In this document: piece after piece, positions 54,629 through 64,000 of the stretch
Layout: each line of letters starts with the position of its first letter
Numbering within the stretch: the stretch's first letter is position 1
Origin: Cycas panzhihuaensis
Taxonomy: Eukaryota > Cycadophyta
Assembly (NCBI GenBank): GCA_023213395.1
Contig: CM041465.1
Span: 180,055,741 to 180,119,740 of the forward strand
Reading direction: 5' to 3'
DNA: 64,000 bases
Position numbers and translations under genes: made by a program
Notes under the pieces: generated by a model
The model's input: only the letters and a program-made list of their open reading frames with translations
Told to the model about the DNA's origin: nothing
The model's database searches: none

Positions 54629-57040
54629 CTAGGGATCACATCCTCCGAGGCTCCTCCCGGGCCTCAGGAGCTCCCCCGCCTCCCTCGCCACGTGGGTCGC
54701 CCCGAGGTCGCCGCCGCCGTGTGGGTATATGTCTTGCTCCCCGCCGATCTCGATGCCACCTAGTTTATCACCGATTGTATCAAGCCCGGATACGATCCTC
54801 TCTCCTCTACTCCCGGAGTCTCTCATCCATACTTCAAACCTCTCCTCCGTCCCTCGTAGATGCTCCTCTAGGACCGCTAGCCGACCTTACTCTCTCGTGT
54901 CTCCACCGCTCCTCCCTAAGCCTCTAGATCTTGTATGCGACTCCACAATGCGTCTCGCTCGTCCTCGGCCTCATTCATCTCCATTGCATCTATCCTTTGA
55001 ATGCTATATGCTCTTGGGACTCTGCGCACTGTGATATCTCTCGCCCTCCCTAACGGGTGAATGCTACCATGTGGGCACTGCCGATCTAGGTGCGTCATCC
55101 GCACTGGATGGGTGGCTGCCCCTCTGCATACACTTGAGGGAACATCTCCCTCACCATGGCCTCCACTAACCACTGGATCTCCGCAGACCAGAATCCAACA
55201 TACCATATGTCAAGATATATCCAACTATATACCAAATAAAATCAAATCAAACTATCTATCCAGCTATCAAACGATGGGAAATGGTTAGGCCTCACTGCCA
55301 GCTCGGCTCCTCCGCCCATGTGATAACCTATCCTCCCGGCTCCTCACTAGTTGGTAGCTCCTCCTCGTGTACCACCTCTACCGGGCCTCTCTCCTCACCG
55401 GACCGGCTCACCATCGCTCTTTGGATCTCTTCACGATCCGTAGCCTGCGGCCCTCGCCACTAGCCCCCGCCTCCTCTACAGCCTCTTGATGGGCTGCCTC
55501 CCTCAGAGTCCCGGATGGTCCCACTGCTCCTCCTGCTGTCCCTGATGGACCTGCCTCTCCCGCAGGTCGTGACGGGCCAGCCCCATTTCCTCCTCCATCA
55601 TCGTCATCATCACCTAGGAGCACCCCCCGCCTATCTTATCTGCCACCGCCCCACCTCACCGCCTATACGGATTTGTCACGAATCACAAAGTGAGGAGGTC
55701 CAAATGATGTAGCCTCTATTGAGCACCGGACATGGGCCTCGGTCCTCCGTCCCCTCACTGGTTCCGCCACCTGTGGACCATCAAGGCCCACTCTACAATG
55801 GGGTGTGGTCCTCACCGGTGCCACTACTCAAAATGATCAAGAACCAAGACCGTAGTAATGTGTTATATGATAGCCCTCCCTACCCGTCAGTCCCGATAGC
55901 ATCTAGCTACGCGATGAGGTTCGCCGCCATCGTGGTAGCCCAGTCCATCCTCTTACCAGCCTCACAGCAGCGCACTGCATCCATCCATCCCCCAGGGATG
56001 TCCCTATAGTTCTGTTTCTGGGAAACTCAGAACAGAATGCACAACGTGATGAGGTTCCTCACCCGAGGAATCCTGGACATAACCATGGTCTGGAGAGGAA
56101 CTCCTCTCCTCTCCCATCTATCCGTCCCCGTGAAGAATACCGCTACCTACCTATGTGCTACCTCATTGCTGGGCAGTGCTCCCAGTGCAACCAGCCTCCC
56201 GGTCAGACTCCCGAAGATCTCACGGATATCGCTCGGCATCACCGCATATCTCCCACTTAGGTAGGTAGAAAACGTACCTCCTCTGGTCCCAGTGTGATAC
56301 GATATCCACTAATAGTCTCTGGTCTGACGTGTATTGAGGTGTCTTTAGGGCCTTAAACAGGCCGCACCTCAGAGACCCCTTGTCCTCCCCTCGGACATCA
56401 TATCGATGAAACCGAGCATCGCCATCCCTATGTTCTCACAGCTATCCACCGCAATAACAACCTCACAACATCACAAAACCGCTAAAGTCAAGTTCATATC
56501 ATCCTCCGTCCTCCTAACTATCTCACAACCCTATTTGATCGAGATTCTGGGCCTCCCGGCCCCTTGCCTTCCTTTTCCTATAGGTTTGCCTTCAGACTGC
56601 ACTAAACTCGTGGTACCACAAAGTTTAGCTCGAGTCTCATGGCTGATCGGGGCCCTCACGACAAAGATCACAAAGACCACGATCTTTGCCGAAGATAAAT
56701 GGCACCCCTAAAAGGGGGTTCACGCCCAAAAACAAAAACTTTGGGTGGAACCCCATGGGCCCACCGAGACTGTGGTTCCCTAATGCCTAGGTCCCCCCTC
56801 TTTCTGGGTCCAATTCAGACTTCGAGAGGCCATTATTCGCCCATATGGGGCACAAAAACTACATAAAAAATAACAAAATGCACTCGAATTAAAACGGTAA
56901 AATGGGATAGGTTTCATGGGATCCACTCACTAGATTCGGCCTGGCTGTCGCCATCTTGCTCTGATGGTCTCGATGACTGTCCCTGAACTCTGATCCAACA
57001 GTCTGATCTCCCTCTGTGTGCCTCCGGTCGTGGCGCTCAT
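54629..57040 (-). pseudogene. antisense accessory gene inside element T, decayed
   Basis: On the minus strand, opposite to gag-pol. A first exon can be read from the ATG at 57040 (MSATTGGTQREIRLLDQSSG) or the ATG at 56954 in good context (ATGGCGACAGCC); both run into a GTGAGT splice donor at 56930-56925. The main body starts near 56440: CGLFKALKTPQYTSDQRLLV and DIVSHWDQRRYVFYLP, then after a frame shift MPSDIREIFGSLTGRLVALG and further helical segments to about 55780. A Gly, Pro and Ala rich linker follows (55623-55408) after an Asp run, then a coiled-coil-like end (EAEDERDALWSRIQDLEA, near 54960). The W..F.LP then P.DI..I.GSLTGR pattern recalls the plant mobile domain, but this is tentative. 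Stops and shifts show it is dead here. Confidence 0.55.
56925..56930 (-). other. candidate splice donor of the antisense gene
   Basis: GTGAGT on the minus strand, closing the first open exon. The non-coding part that follows (to about 56440) fits an intron; the acceptor is not certain. Confidence 0.35.
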
Positions 57041-57103
57041 TGTAAGGAAATGGCTCGGGTTTCTCTCAAGAGCCGTGAAAATAAACTGCTTTCCATCAAA
57101 TTT

Positions 57104-57113
57104 CCTTATATAG
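57104..57113 (-). promoter_or_regulatory. TATA box of the antisense gene
   Basis: CTATATAAGG on the minus strand, 64 bases upstream of the first ATG (57040). Position and orientation fit an own promoter for the antisense gene. Confidence 0.5.
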
Positions 57114-57497
57114 GTGGGGACCCCAATCTGTACTACCTCTATTTTTGCTCTCGATAGCCGCTTGGGACCGCCTTGTTTCCTCGATCACCTTTGTCTTCTG
57201 GTCCTGCCTCCCATTGTGCTCCTTTGGTGCTCTTTTTGCTTTTTCTTATAGGTGCATTTATGGCACCTTATCATTGCACTTTTTCGAGGGCCCTTCTGTC
57301 TCATTTTACGTGCCACTCCCGTGCATGCCTGAGTTTATACTCGTTTAGCTTGTTTTACTGCCTTGGACTCATTTCCGCAGCCTCTTTCTCGCCTGGGGTC
57401 TCCAGAGAATGCTCCTTCATCTAGGGGCATGTTTTACTTCCCAAAGCCACCTTTGGTACTCGAGGGTGTCTTTTCTTTGCCTGCTCTCAAGTAGTGG

Positions 57498-58080
57498 TTG
57501 GACTGCTTATTCGCGTCCTTAGGTAGCCTCATTGCTAGGTACTCCTACCCTTCACGGCCACTTATTGCCTACGTTTTGAGTCTCTCTCTCACTCCATTAT
57601 TATTTATTATTACCAAGACTTTGTGTGACCTATGTCCCTCTACATTTTTAACGACGACTAAGCTGCAGAACCCTGGACCTTCTACTTTGCATGGATTCTT
57701 CGCAGCCCTCTCGACATGATTTCCGAGCTCGGGGTCTTCCTCCCAGGCTACCAATAATGAAGCCGAGTACATAATTGTTATTGAAGCTCTCACTAATGCT
57801 CGCGCTTCCATCATAGACCTATTATTCGCCTTGTGACTCTCGAAGTTATAGTGTCCCACCTCACCCAGTTTACTGTGCGATGCCCTCAATTGAGAATCCT
57901 TGCTCGACCGCCATATCTCTCCTAGCTTGCTTCCCATCCATCGACATTCAACACATTCCTCGGGCCTCAACGCCGAGGTAGTTAGTCTTGTTCACCTCAT
58001 CCTTGAGCCGCCTTCCTCTTCTCACGACCGTCCCCGAGGCTTGTCCACCACTCTATCACCCAAGCCCTGTGTCGATACAC
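57498..58080 (+). pseudogene. second (archaeal-like) RNase H of element T
   Basis: Plus strand. NPGPSTLHGFF near 57672 corresponds to the first-strand DGA..NPGPSG.G region (the catalytic Asp is not visible), ATNNEAEYIIVIEALTNA at 57747-57800 holds the catalytic Glu region (NNEAEY), QFTVRCPQLRILAR near 57870 and SIDIQHIPR near 57935 are the later conserved segments, and LNAEVVSLVHLILE near 57968 matches the C-terminal N.AD.LA helix. The segments are in order but in three frames, with stops. NNEAEY and the H-I/V-P-R segment mark the additional RNase H of plant Tat elements. It sits 3' of integrase, just before the 3' LTR. Confidence 0.7.
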
Positions 58081-58443
58081 GCCGCCTCGTGATCCGTTTG
58101 TACCTCTAAAACTTAACCGCTAATGAGGTTAAACTATGGTGACTACTAGCTTTGTCTACTCATCTCGTCTACTTAATTATACACATCTCTTTGGATCTTT
58201 TGTGGTGGGGCCCCGTCCTTCATAATTTCCAACGATACCGGTGGCACATAGGCAGCCCCTATGTTATCTCCACCTCTACCTTCGTATCCATGCATCCCAC
58301 CATGACACTACCGGTACCCTTGACTCATCGTTATAATCTTGATTTATATATCTACATACACATGTACTCTTGGCGATTGTGTTGCCGAGATTCACCATCG
58401 CACCATGTTTCCGAAAGCAATGAGGCTCGCTACCAAAAGGGCG

Positions 58444-61179
58444 TGTTTCACGGCTTTCAGAATGGATACAAAGCAATCAACTTAGGTAAGCATGTATGCT
58501 TCTCACCTTGTTGTCGCTTTTCTTTTGTGATGAGTATCCGCTTGCATGCTATGATTTCGTAGATGGTCTGTTATCATCTACACCTATCCAAATTTATGAC
58601 AACTATAGCAGGGCACATTCCTAGCGAGTGTGACACCCGTTGGCCCCATCACTCCTCGCATTCCGCCCCTACTCACCTTAAGACACACTTGGCTCATATC
58701 ATCCCCGCTTGTGTGACGATCCATCGTCGCTTAGTCAACTTGTTGCACCTTTGAGTCCCTTTGTTGCTTCCTGTGGCTCATTTGTGCCTTATACGCCCTT
58801 AGGCGGTGGCCCCCCTATCGCCCTCCTAGGTCACTGGCCCATAGCCCAGGCTGGCTATTTGGGCAGTTGGCCTTTGGTCCCGCACTGTGATAGATTTCGC
58901 GGTACCGCAAGATTTCTGCATGATCTGTGAAGTTTACCATGGTAGGGGTATCACAACTTGTTTTTAAAAATCCACCGTGGCAATTCTCGCATTTATTACA
59001 GAATTGCCACGTGTCTCACGACTTAACTCATTTGCCAACCACACCCTAATCGCTTGATTAGGGTTGAGGCTAAACATTTAAGTCTTACCTAATTCATTTT
59101 AGGGATCTTTTCGCCCCATTTTAGAAGGATTACAAGGAAAAATGCCCTACTGTCTATTGTTCCCTGTTGCTCCACTACTATTTCGGGACCTACAATCACT
59201 CTCCAAAGACCTAGCTCTCCTTTGGTTCGGTTGTGACATCTTCCCACTTGCACACCTTGGAGAGGGCCTCTTTGAAACGCTTCTAGGACTTCCTTGCCAG
59301 TGACCATCAAGCATTCTCAAGTGCGTGCTTTTTCCTTGATCATCTTAGCGGGGCTCCATACCTGCGCTCCACATCTTTCTATAGATTTCTCGGCCTCTTT
59401 CCAGCGAGTTTTGTGAGGCAAATGTCTCCCATCTCTATAGGTATTTGTTGGTTTAGGATCTTTCCTTTGCCCAATTTATGCCCGGTTTTGTATGTTTACA
59501 CTAACTTGTCTTATCTCATTCTAAGGGTTGTTTCTTGCCCTTCCCTTGGGCTTTTGCTCTACTATTAGGGCCCTTTTCCTGCATTTCACACCCAGGATAG
59601 CGGTCAAGAGGGATACATAAGGTTTGGGATAGAGCTGGGTGGATTTCGTACCACCCCCATGCTCCCTAAGAGGCTTTTTGCCCTCCAAACCTTCCTTTTT
59701 ACCCCATCTTTGCTCTTGGAGTGGAGTAAGGGTTTTAGTAGGCTATTTCAATTTCAAATGAAATTAGCATTGGCACTTGTTGCAAAGACCTGGTTTTGGG
59801 CTCATTTCCCAAATCCGGTAATGCATAAGCCCCGATTACCTTTCTTGGCTCAATCCCCTTCTCAATGGTCTGGTTTGCTTCTCGTAGCACCCCGGCCTTA
59901 TTGAGTTTTGACTTAGACTCTTTTGCATCTCTGTTATCCCATTTTCAGCTAGCCTTATAGCCATACCCTCGCTGCCTTGTTGCTTCTTGAGGGAGGGTAG
60001 GGTTACTCTTCTGGGAGGTGGGCCACTGAGGCTTACTTATCTACTTCTTGCTCATTTGAGTAGTTTGTTTTGCCATAGATTATTCTTTTGCAACCTTGTG
60101 GTTCATGTATACTAACAAATAGATCTGATTTATTTTTCATATATGTACACACGTGTTATTAGGACTCGCTTTGTGTTGTTAGCCTCCTTTCCTTGGAAAG
60201 GGATATTTGTGCTTACTTGCGGTACACCTGGGCGTAAAGGGATTTCCTCCTCTTCTCTCTTGTGGGTAAGTGCTTTTACTAATATTTTATTTTAGTATTT
60301 CATTTCGCCATCATTTTCCTTTTTCCTTTCTTGGCACTCTAATGTCACTTTCGGGAAGGTAAGGAACCCCCATGCTTCGTCCTACCATGACCCCTCTCTC
60401 TCACCGTGCTTTGTGAAGTGATCTTAGACAACTTGTGGGAACGTCGCTGCTTCAATTACGTCTCCATTCTAGGTATGCGCTCTCGCTCCATTTTATTTTC
60501 TTTTCTTTAAAAGATTTTACATGGTAGTAATTAGATCATTTGAAAGGAAAAGGGAAACTGACTCTCTTTTGGTTTATATTCCATTTGTTACATTTCACAC
60601 ATTATATCTATCATAGGAAAAGGTTCTAGGAAGCTTTCCCTTTTAACCTTTCCCTTCATCTTGTAAACTTCACCCCTATCCTATTGACTTGTTATACTTG
60701 GTTTAGTTTACTTGCATACGTCATAGCACCCTCCTTTCTCTTGATTACTCCTTCGAAGGGGGGAACTCTTGATCGATCGATCGTTCCGTTCCTTTCATCC
60801 TTTCTCGGTTTTCTTCGCCTAAGTGGATCACCGAGAAGATCTTATTCGAAGGTTGCTCACCTGCTTACCCCTTACTCGTTTCTCTCTGCTATAGGAAACC
60901 CTCGAGGTTTCTCTCCCTTCTCTTCTAGCTATCCAAGGATGGGAGGACCCTTCTCCTGGATCAACCCAGGTTAATCTTCCGCCTCCTCTCTTCTTAATTG
61001 AAGTGGGGAATAACCTTTAGGTAGCTGGGTACCATCCGCAGGTCCTGAACTCACGCTCCGGCGCACGGGGCGTCCTGCATGGTATTTGCCTTACTCGTAG
61101 GTTTTTATCTACACTTGATAGTGCCATTGACCACCCTCGTTATTCCTACTCAGTTAGGTAGCTATCCCGTAGACGCGCA
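58444..61179 (+). repeat. 3' LTR of element T
   Basis: Full-length direct repeat of 47036-49749, starting TGTTTCACGGC after the purine-rich ACCAAAAGGG. Many substitutions and small indels against the 5' LTR, so the insertion is not recent. The sequence turns AT-rich immediately after 61190. Confidence 0.85.
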
Positions 61180-61699
61180 TCCGAGTGCAAAAAAAGAAGG
61201 TAATAACTTATATAAAATCCATAAATTAACCCACAAGGACACCATTATCTATCATTATATAGCTAAGTTGTCAACAACCTTATTATTATATAATTTAAAG
61301 ACAATATAACTTCTTAAATAATGCCTTTACAACTCTATTTAAGCAAATGTTGAAAAATATTAAAATGCATTTTTTTCATATAATATTTTAAAAATTAGAT
61401 ATCCATATAATATGTTTATTAATTAGGTAGTTATATTTTATGTTTATATGGTTTTAGATTATTAAAATATAAATTATTACTAAATGACAATGAATTACCC
61501 TCTCCACTTAGAGGACCACACAAATTATTAAGTGATATAGCAATCAAATATAATGTTTACCATGCTTATAATAATGATTGCATTTTATATAATAGAGGGT
61601 ATAAGGGCAATAAAACTTCATGTGTGTGGTTATCAATTAGGTATTTAAGGGAGTAGAGCATGATAAAAATTTTGTACCATATCGTCAGTAATTATTAGA
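61180..61699. other. AT-rich right flank of element T
   Basis: Nothing coding or repeated recognised. Confidence 0.5.
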
Positions 61700-62330
61700 T
61701 TATGTCTGCTTTAATGTATGTTATCAACATAATATATAAATTAGCATCAAAATTATAAGAGCACAAATGATAGTGTTTGGCATACTCTTGTCAATTATGA
61801 ATCAATAAGGAGATATAGATCCTAGAGTACCTATGGGAATTTCTGATGAAATCATATTTCAAACTATGATAGATAGAGAAGCAGGTGTTAATATTCTTGA
61901 AAATATTTGGCGAACAATAGACAATCCTACTATAAATGATCTAAATTATTCAATAAAATTAGTATATCAACATCATATACACCCAATGGGAACCTTGCAA
62001 GCAATACCATTAGTTATCATTGATGTAGAATATTTACAAGATTTTACAATAGTACAAATACAAAACCATAATAGGGCCTACTTAGCACTCGTGTGATGAT
62101 TATGGCTATTGGCAACAAAAGTATTACAAGATTGGCATCACCTGGCCTTTACACTTTTAGATGGAAGGAAATAAGTTACATTACCATTCATAATAGAGGG
62201 TCCAAAGATTAAGAAAGTAATAGATAAGGAGGCTTCTTCTTTGAATATAATAAGTAGTTGTCCTATATCAAGTCCATACACTAAAATTGCTAATCAAGTG
62301 AAAAAAGAGAAAGGTATAGTTGGGGATGAA
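61700..62330 (+). pseudogene. decayed coding stretch of unknown family
   Basis: Best open part 61833-62096 (MGISDEIIFQTMIDREAGVN to HNRAYLALV), followed after two stops by VLQDWHHLAFTLLDGRK and LPFIIEGPKIKKVIDKEASS up to about 62300. The frame stays coherent across only a few stops, so it was coding quite recently compared with its neighbours. I do not recognise the family; an element-encoded or virus-derived structural protein are both possible. No neighbouring domain helps. Confidence 0.45.
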
Positions 62331-62799
62331 CGATGAAGTTGATGCTCAAGTATAATAAAAATTGAATGATGATATATGCTCTACTAGTTATCTTCTACAT
62401 TGGTTATAAGATTCTTATGAGGTAACAAAAGAAAAAATCTATTATAGAATAAATTTAATTTTTATGAATGAAGAAATTAAATATTTAAAAGATGAATATA
62501 ATGTCAAATTCATCAATAGGATCTAATAGCAATGTGCATTCAAATATAACTCAGAAAAACAAAGACTAAATACAAAACAAGATAGCAAATTACTGTAAAA
62601 TTACGCTATAAGTAAATTGATTACACCGTGTGTCTAAATATTGGCAAAGCTTTCACATATAAAAACTTTCAATGTATAAATGAATATGTTCATGCTTAAT
62701 TTATAAGCATACAACATCCAAATACAAATGATATAATTGGTCAACTTAGTAACAAAGGAGGTAGAGTCGACCAAACTATAGATTACATTTAAATTTATA
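62331..62799. other. AT-rich stretch, partly LTR of element E
   Basis: No gene seen. The outer edge of the E LTR probably lies in or just after this stretch. Confidence 0.4.
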
Positions 62800-62880
62800 A
62801 AGGGGGGTCACACCTTATAATACACAAATATAAATATATGTAAAATATAATACAATGAAGGGTTATTATATATTTTAACA
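62800..62880 (-). repeat. 3' LTR of element E (start seen, end unknown)
   Basis: On the minus strand the LTR starts TGTTAAAATATATAATAACC at 62880, directly after the polypurine tract TAAGGGAGGG (62890-62881). Its outer limit is not defined because the other LTR is outside the window. Confidence 0.6.
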
Positions 62881-62890
62881 CCCTCCCTTA
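62881..62890 (-). promoter_or_regulatory. polypurine tract of element E
   Basis: TAAGGGAGGG on the minus strand, abutting TGTT of the LTR; primes plus-strand DNA synthesis. Confidence 0.8.
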
Positions 62891-62899
62891 ATGACAGCT

Positions 62900-64000
62900 T
62901 CATTGTATTTGATACCGAGGTCATGCCAAAACCTTTCAAACTTCGGTTTGCCAAAATCTTTAGTGAAGATATCTACAACTTGGTCCTCAGTTTGTTAGTA
63001 AACAAGGTCAAATTCTCTGTTTTGAACATGTTGATAGTTGAAGTGATGGTAGACCTCTATGTACTTAGTTCAAGCATGAAAATAAGATTATTTGTTATCT
63101 TCAACATACTTTGGTTATCACAATAAAGAATAGTAGCCGAAATCTATTGAAGTCAAACCTCAACAAGAATCTTTTTAAGCTAAATCAACTTTGTGGTGGC
63201 ATGGACAACTACTTTATATTCAGTTTTAGTGGAGGAGAGAGCAACATTAGGTTCTTTCTTGCAACTCCAAGTGATTATAGCTAAGTCCATGTCAAAATAG
63301 TATCTTGATATTGAATGGCATGTGTTTTGGCAACCTACCCAATCAACATTTGTATATACTTTCAGGATAGGAGACTCACTTTGGTTATAGTCAAGTCCAG
63401 GCTTATGTGTGCCATAGATGTACTTGAGGATTCTAGTGGTGACCTTCCAATGGGATAATTTAGGTTGCAACATGTACTTGAAACAAATCTTAATATTATA
63501 AGAGATGTTTAAACGAGTGTGAGTGAGGTAGATAAGGCTCCTAACCAACTATCAGTATAATGTAGAATCAAAGGGCTTTCCTTGTTCATCCAAGTTGAGC
63601 TTGGCTTTTATTTTTATTAGAGTCGGTATAGGTTTTGCGATTAGTCATTCTAAACCACTATAAGAGTTACTTATATTATGATAGAAATATGTGTTCTAGT
63701 TCTTGCCACACTTTAATACTAAGGAAATAGTGAAATAACCCAAGATTTGTCATCTCAAAGCTGCTTTTGAGTTCTAATTATGACCAAGCTATACCTTCAT
63801 TGCCATTACTAGTAATTGCCAAGTCATCCATATAGAGAACAATGATTGTGATCAAGTTGCCTCTAATTCAAATATATAGATCTGATTTAGAGGGTGAACG
63901 AGTGAATCCAAACTATGTAGGAAAGGTATCAATCTTTACAAATCAGGCACATGGTGCCTATTTCAATCTATATAAGGCTTTCTTAAGTTTGTAGACTAGT
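62900..64000 (-). pseudogene. copia pol 3' part of element E (reverse transcriptase and RNase H)
   Basis: Enters at the right edge with VYKLKKALYRLK, stop, AP (63990-63955), then the catalytic VLYMDDLAI at 63843-63817, and RNase H in a 122-codon open piece, 63548-63180 (MVRSLIYLTHTRLNISYNI, SHWKVTTRILKYIYGTHKPG, NVALSSTKTEYKVVVHATT). The C-terminus with YCDNQSMLK and VVDIFTKDFG-like sequence runs to about 62910. Better preserved than A to D; the stop in LK*AP replaces a Gln. The 5' part lies outside the window. Confidence 0.9.

Larger units (their letters stand above)
47036..61179 (+). mobile_element. large Ty3/gypsy (Tat-like) retrotransposon T, internally rearranged
   Basis: About 14.1 kb with 2.7-kb LTRs at both ends. 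Plus-strand order: gag, protease, integrase C-terminus, [antisense gene on the minus strand], second RNase H, polypurine-like ACCAAAAGGGCG, 3' LTR. Reverse transcriptase, the first RNase H and the integrase core are absent, so it is non-autonomous. A second RNase H and an antisense extra gene are known marks of the Tat lineage. No clean target-site duplication or primer-binding site was found; CAGTG and TCCGA flank the LTRs. Confidence 0.8.

Noticed and set aside
57569-57970. 133-codon minus-strand open frame
   Set aside because: Opposite strand of the RNase H remnant, which has recognisable motifs in the plus strand.
61700-62330. Integrated pararetrovirus
   Set aside because: I considered it because of the isolated coding remnant, but no reverse transcriptase, movement-protein or zinc-finger motif supports it.

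Overview
This window looks like a retrotransposon-filled intergenic stretch of a large plant nuclear genome. I found no intact host gene, rRNA, tRNA or CRISPR array. Almost everything I can identify is a decayed LTR retrotransposon (mostly Ty1/copia, one large Ty3/gypsy), plus one SINE, microsatellites and small tandem repeats. Old, nested, AT-drifted copies with long spacing and no solo gene islands fit a large, slowly purged genome such as a gymnosperm's, but the sequence alone cannot fix the species.

Layout. 1-4111: 3' part of a minus-strand copia element (A) with gag, protease, long leader and primer-binding site. 4112-8975: a nearly complete minus-strand copia element (B1) with both LTRs. 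8985-10984: a plus-strand non-autonomous element (X1) whose LTR belongs to the same family as the coding element D and which carries an antisense piece of a host gene, SPB1 (a nucleolar FtsJ-type rRNA methyltransferase). 11301-13772: a short minus-strand copia relic (F). 13773-15771: a second copy of X (X2), again with the SPB1 piece. 15772-20584: B2, a second member of the B family, its 5' LTR truncated. 20585-28456: plus-strand copia element C with a clear 5' LTR, a 3.3-kb leader and decayed gag-pol. 28480-31195: the 3' part of element D (integrase to 3' LTR). A 5.4-kb block (26043-31402) covering the end of C and all of D is repeated head-to-tail at 31403-36740.

36809-47035 is mostly AT-rich non-coding DNA with an unidentified decayed coding stretch (about 36.9-38.7 kb), a 646-bp tandem repeat pair, a GC-richer block (43.75-45.6 kb) that keeps its CpGs and ACGT motifs, and a tRNA-derived SINE with a 13-bp target-site duplication.

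47036-61179 is a 14-kb Ty3/gypsy element (T) with about 2.7-kb LTRs. Its coding region is unusual: gag and protease, then directly the integrase C-terminus (reverse transcriptase, the first RNase H and the integrase core are missing), then a decayed gene on the opposite strand with its own TATA box and splice donor, then a second (archaeal-like) RNase H just before the 3' LTR. A dual RNase H plus an antisense extra gene points to the Tat lineage. 61180-64000 holds another unidentified decayed coding stretch and the 3' end of a minus-strand copia element (E).

How the parts relate: B1 and B2 are siblings; X1 and X2 are sibling parasites probably mobilised by D-type proteins through a shared LTR; F LTR pieces are found next to X2 and after both D copies, showing repeated nesting. 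In all coding relics the stops sit mostly where conserved Gln or Trp codons belong, as expected from C-to-T decay of methylated, silenced DNA.
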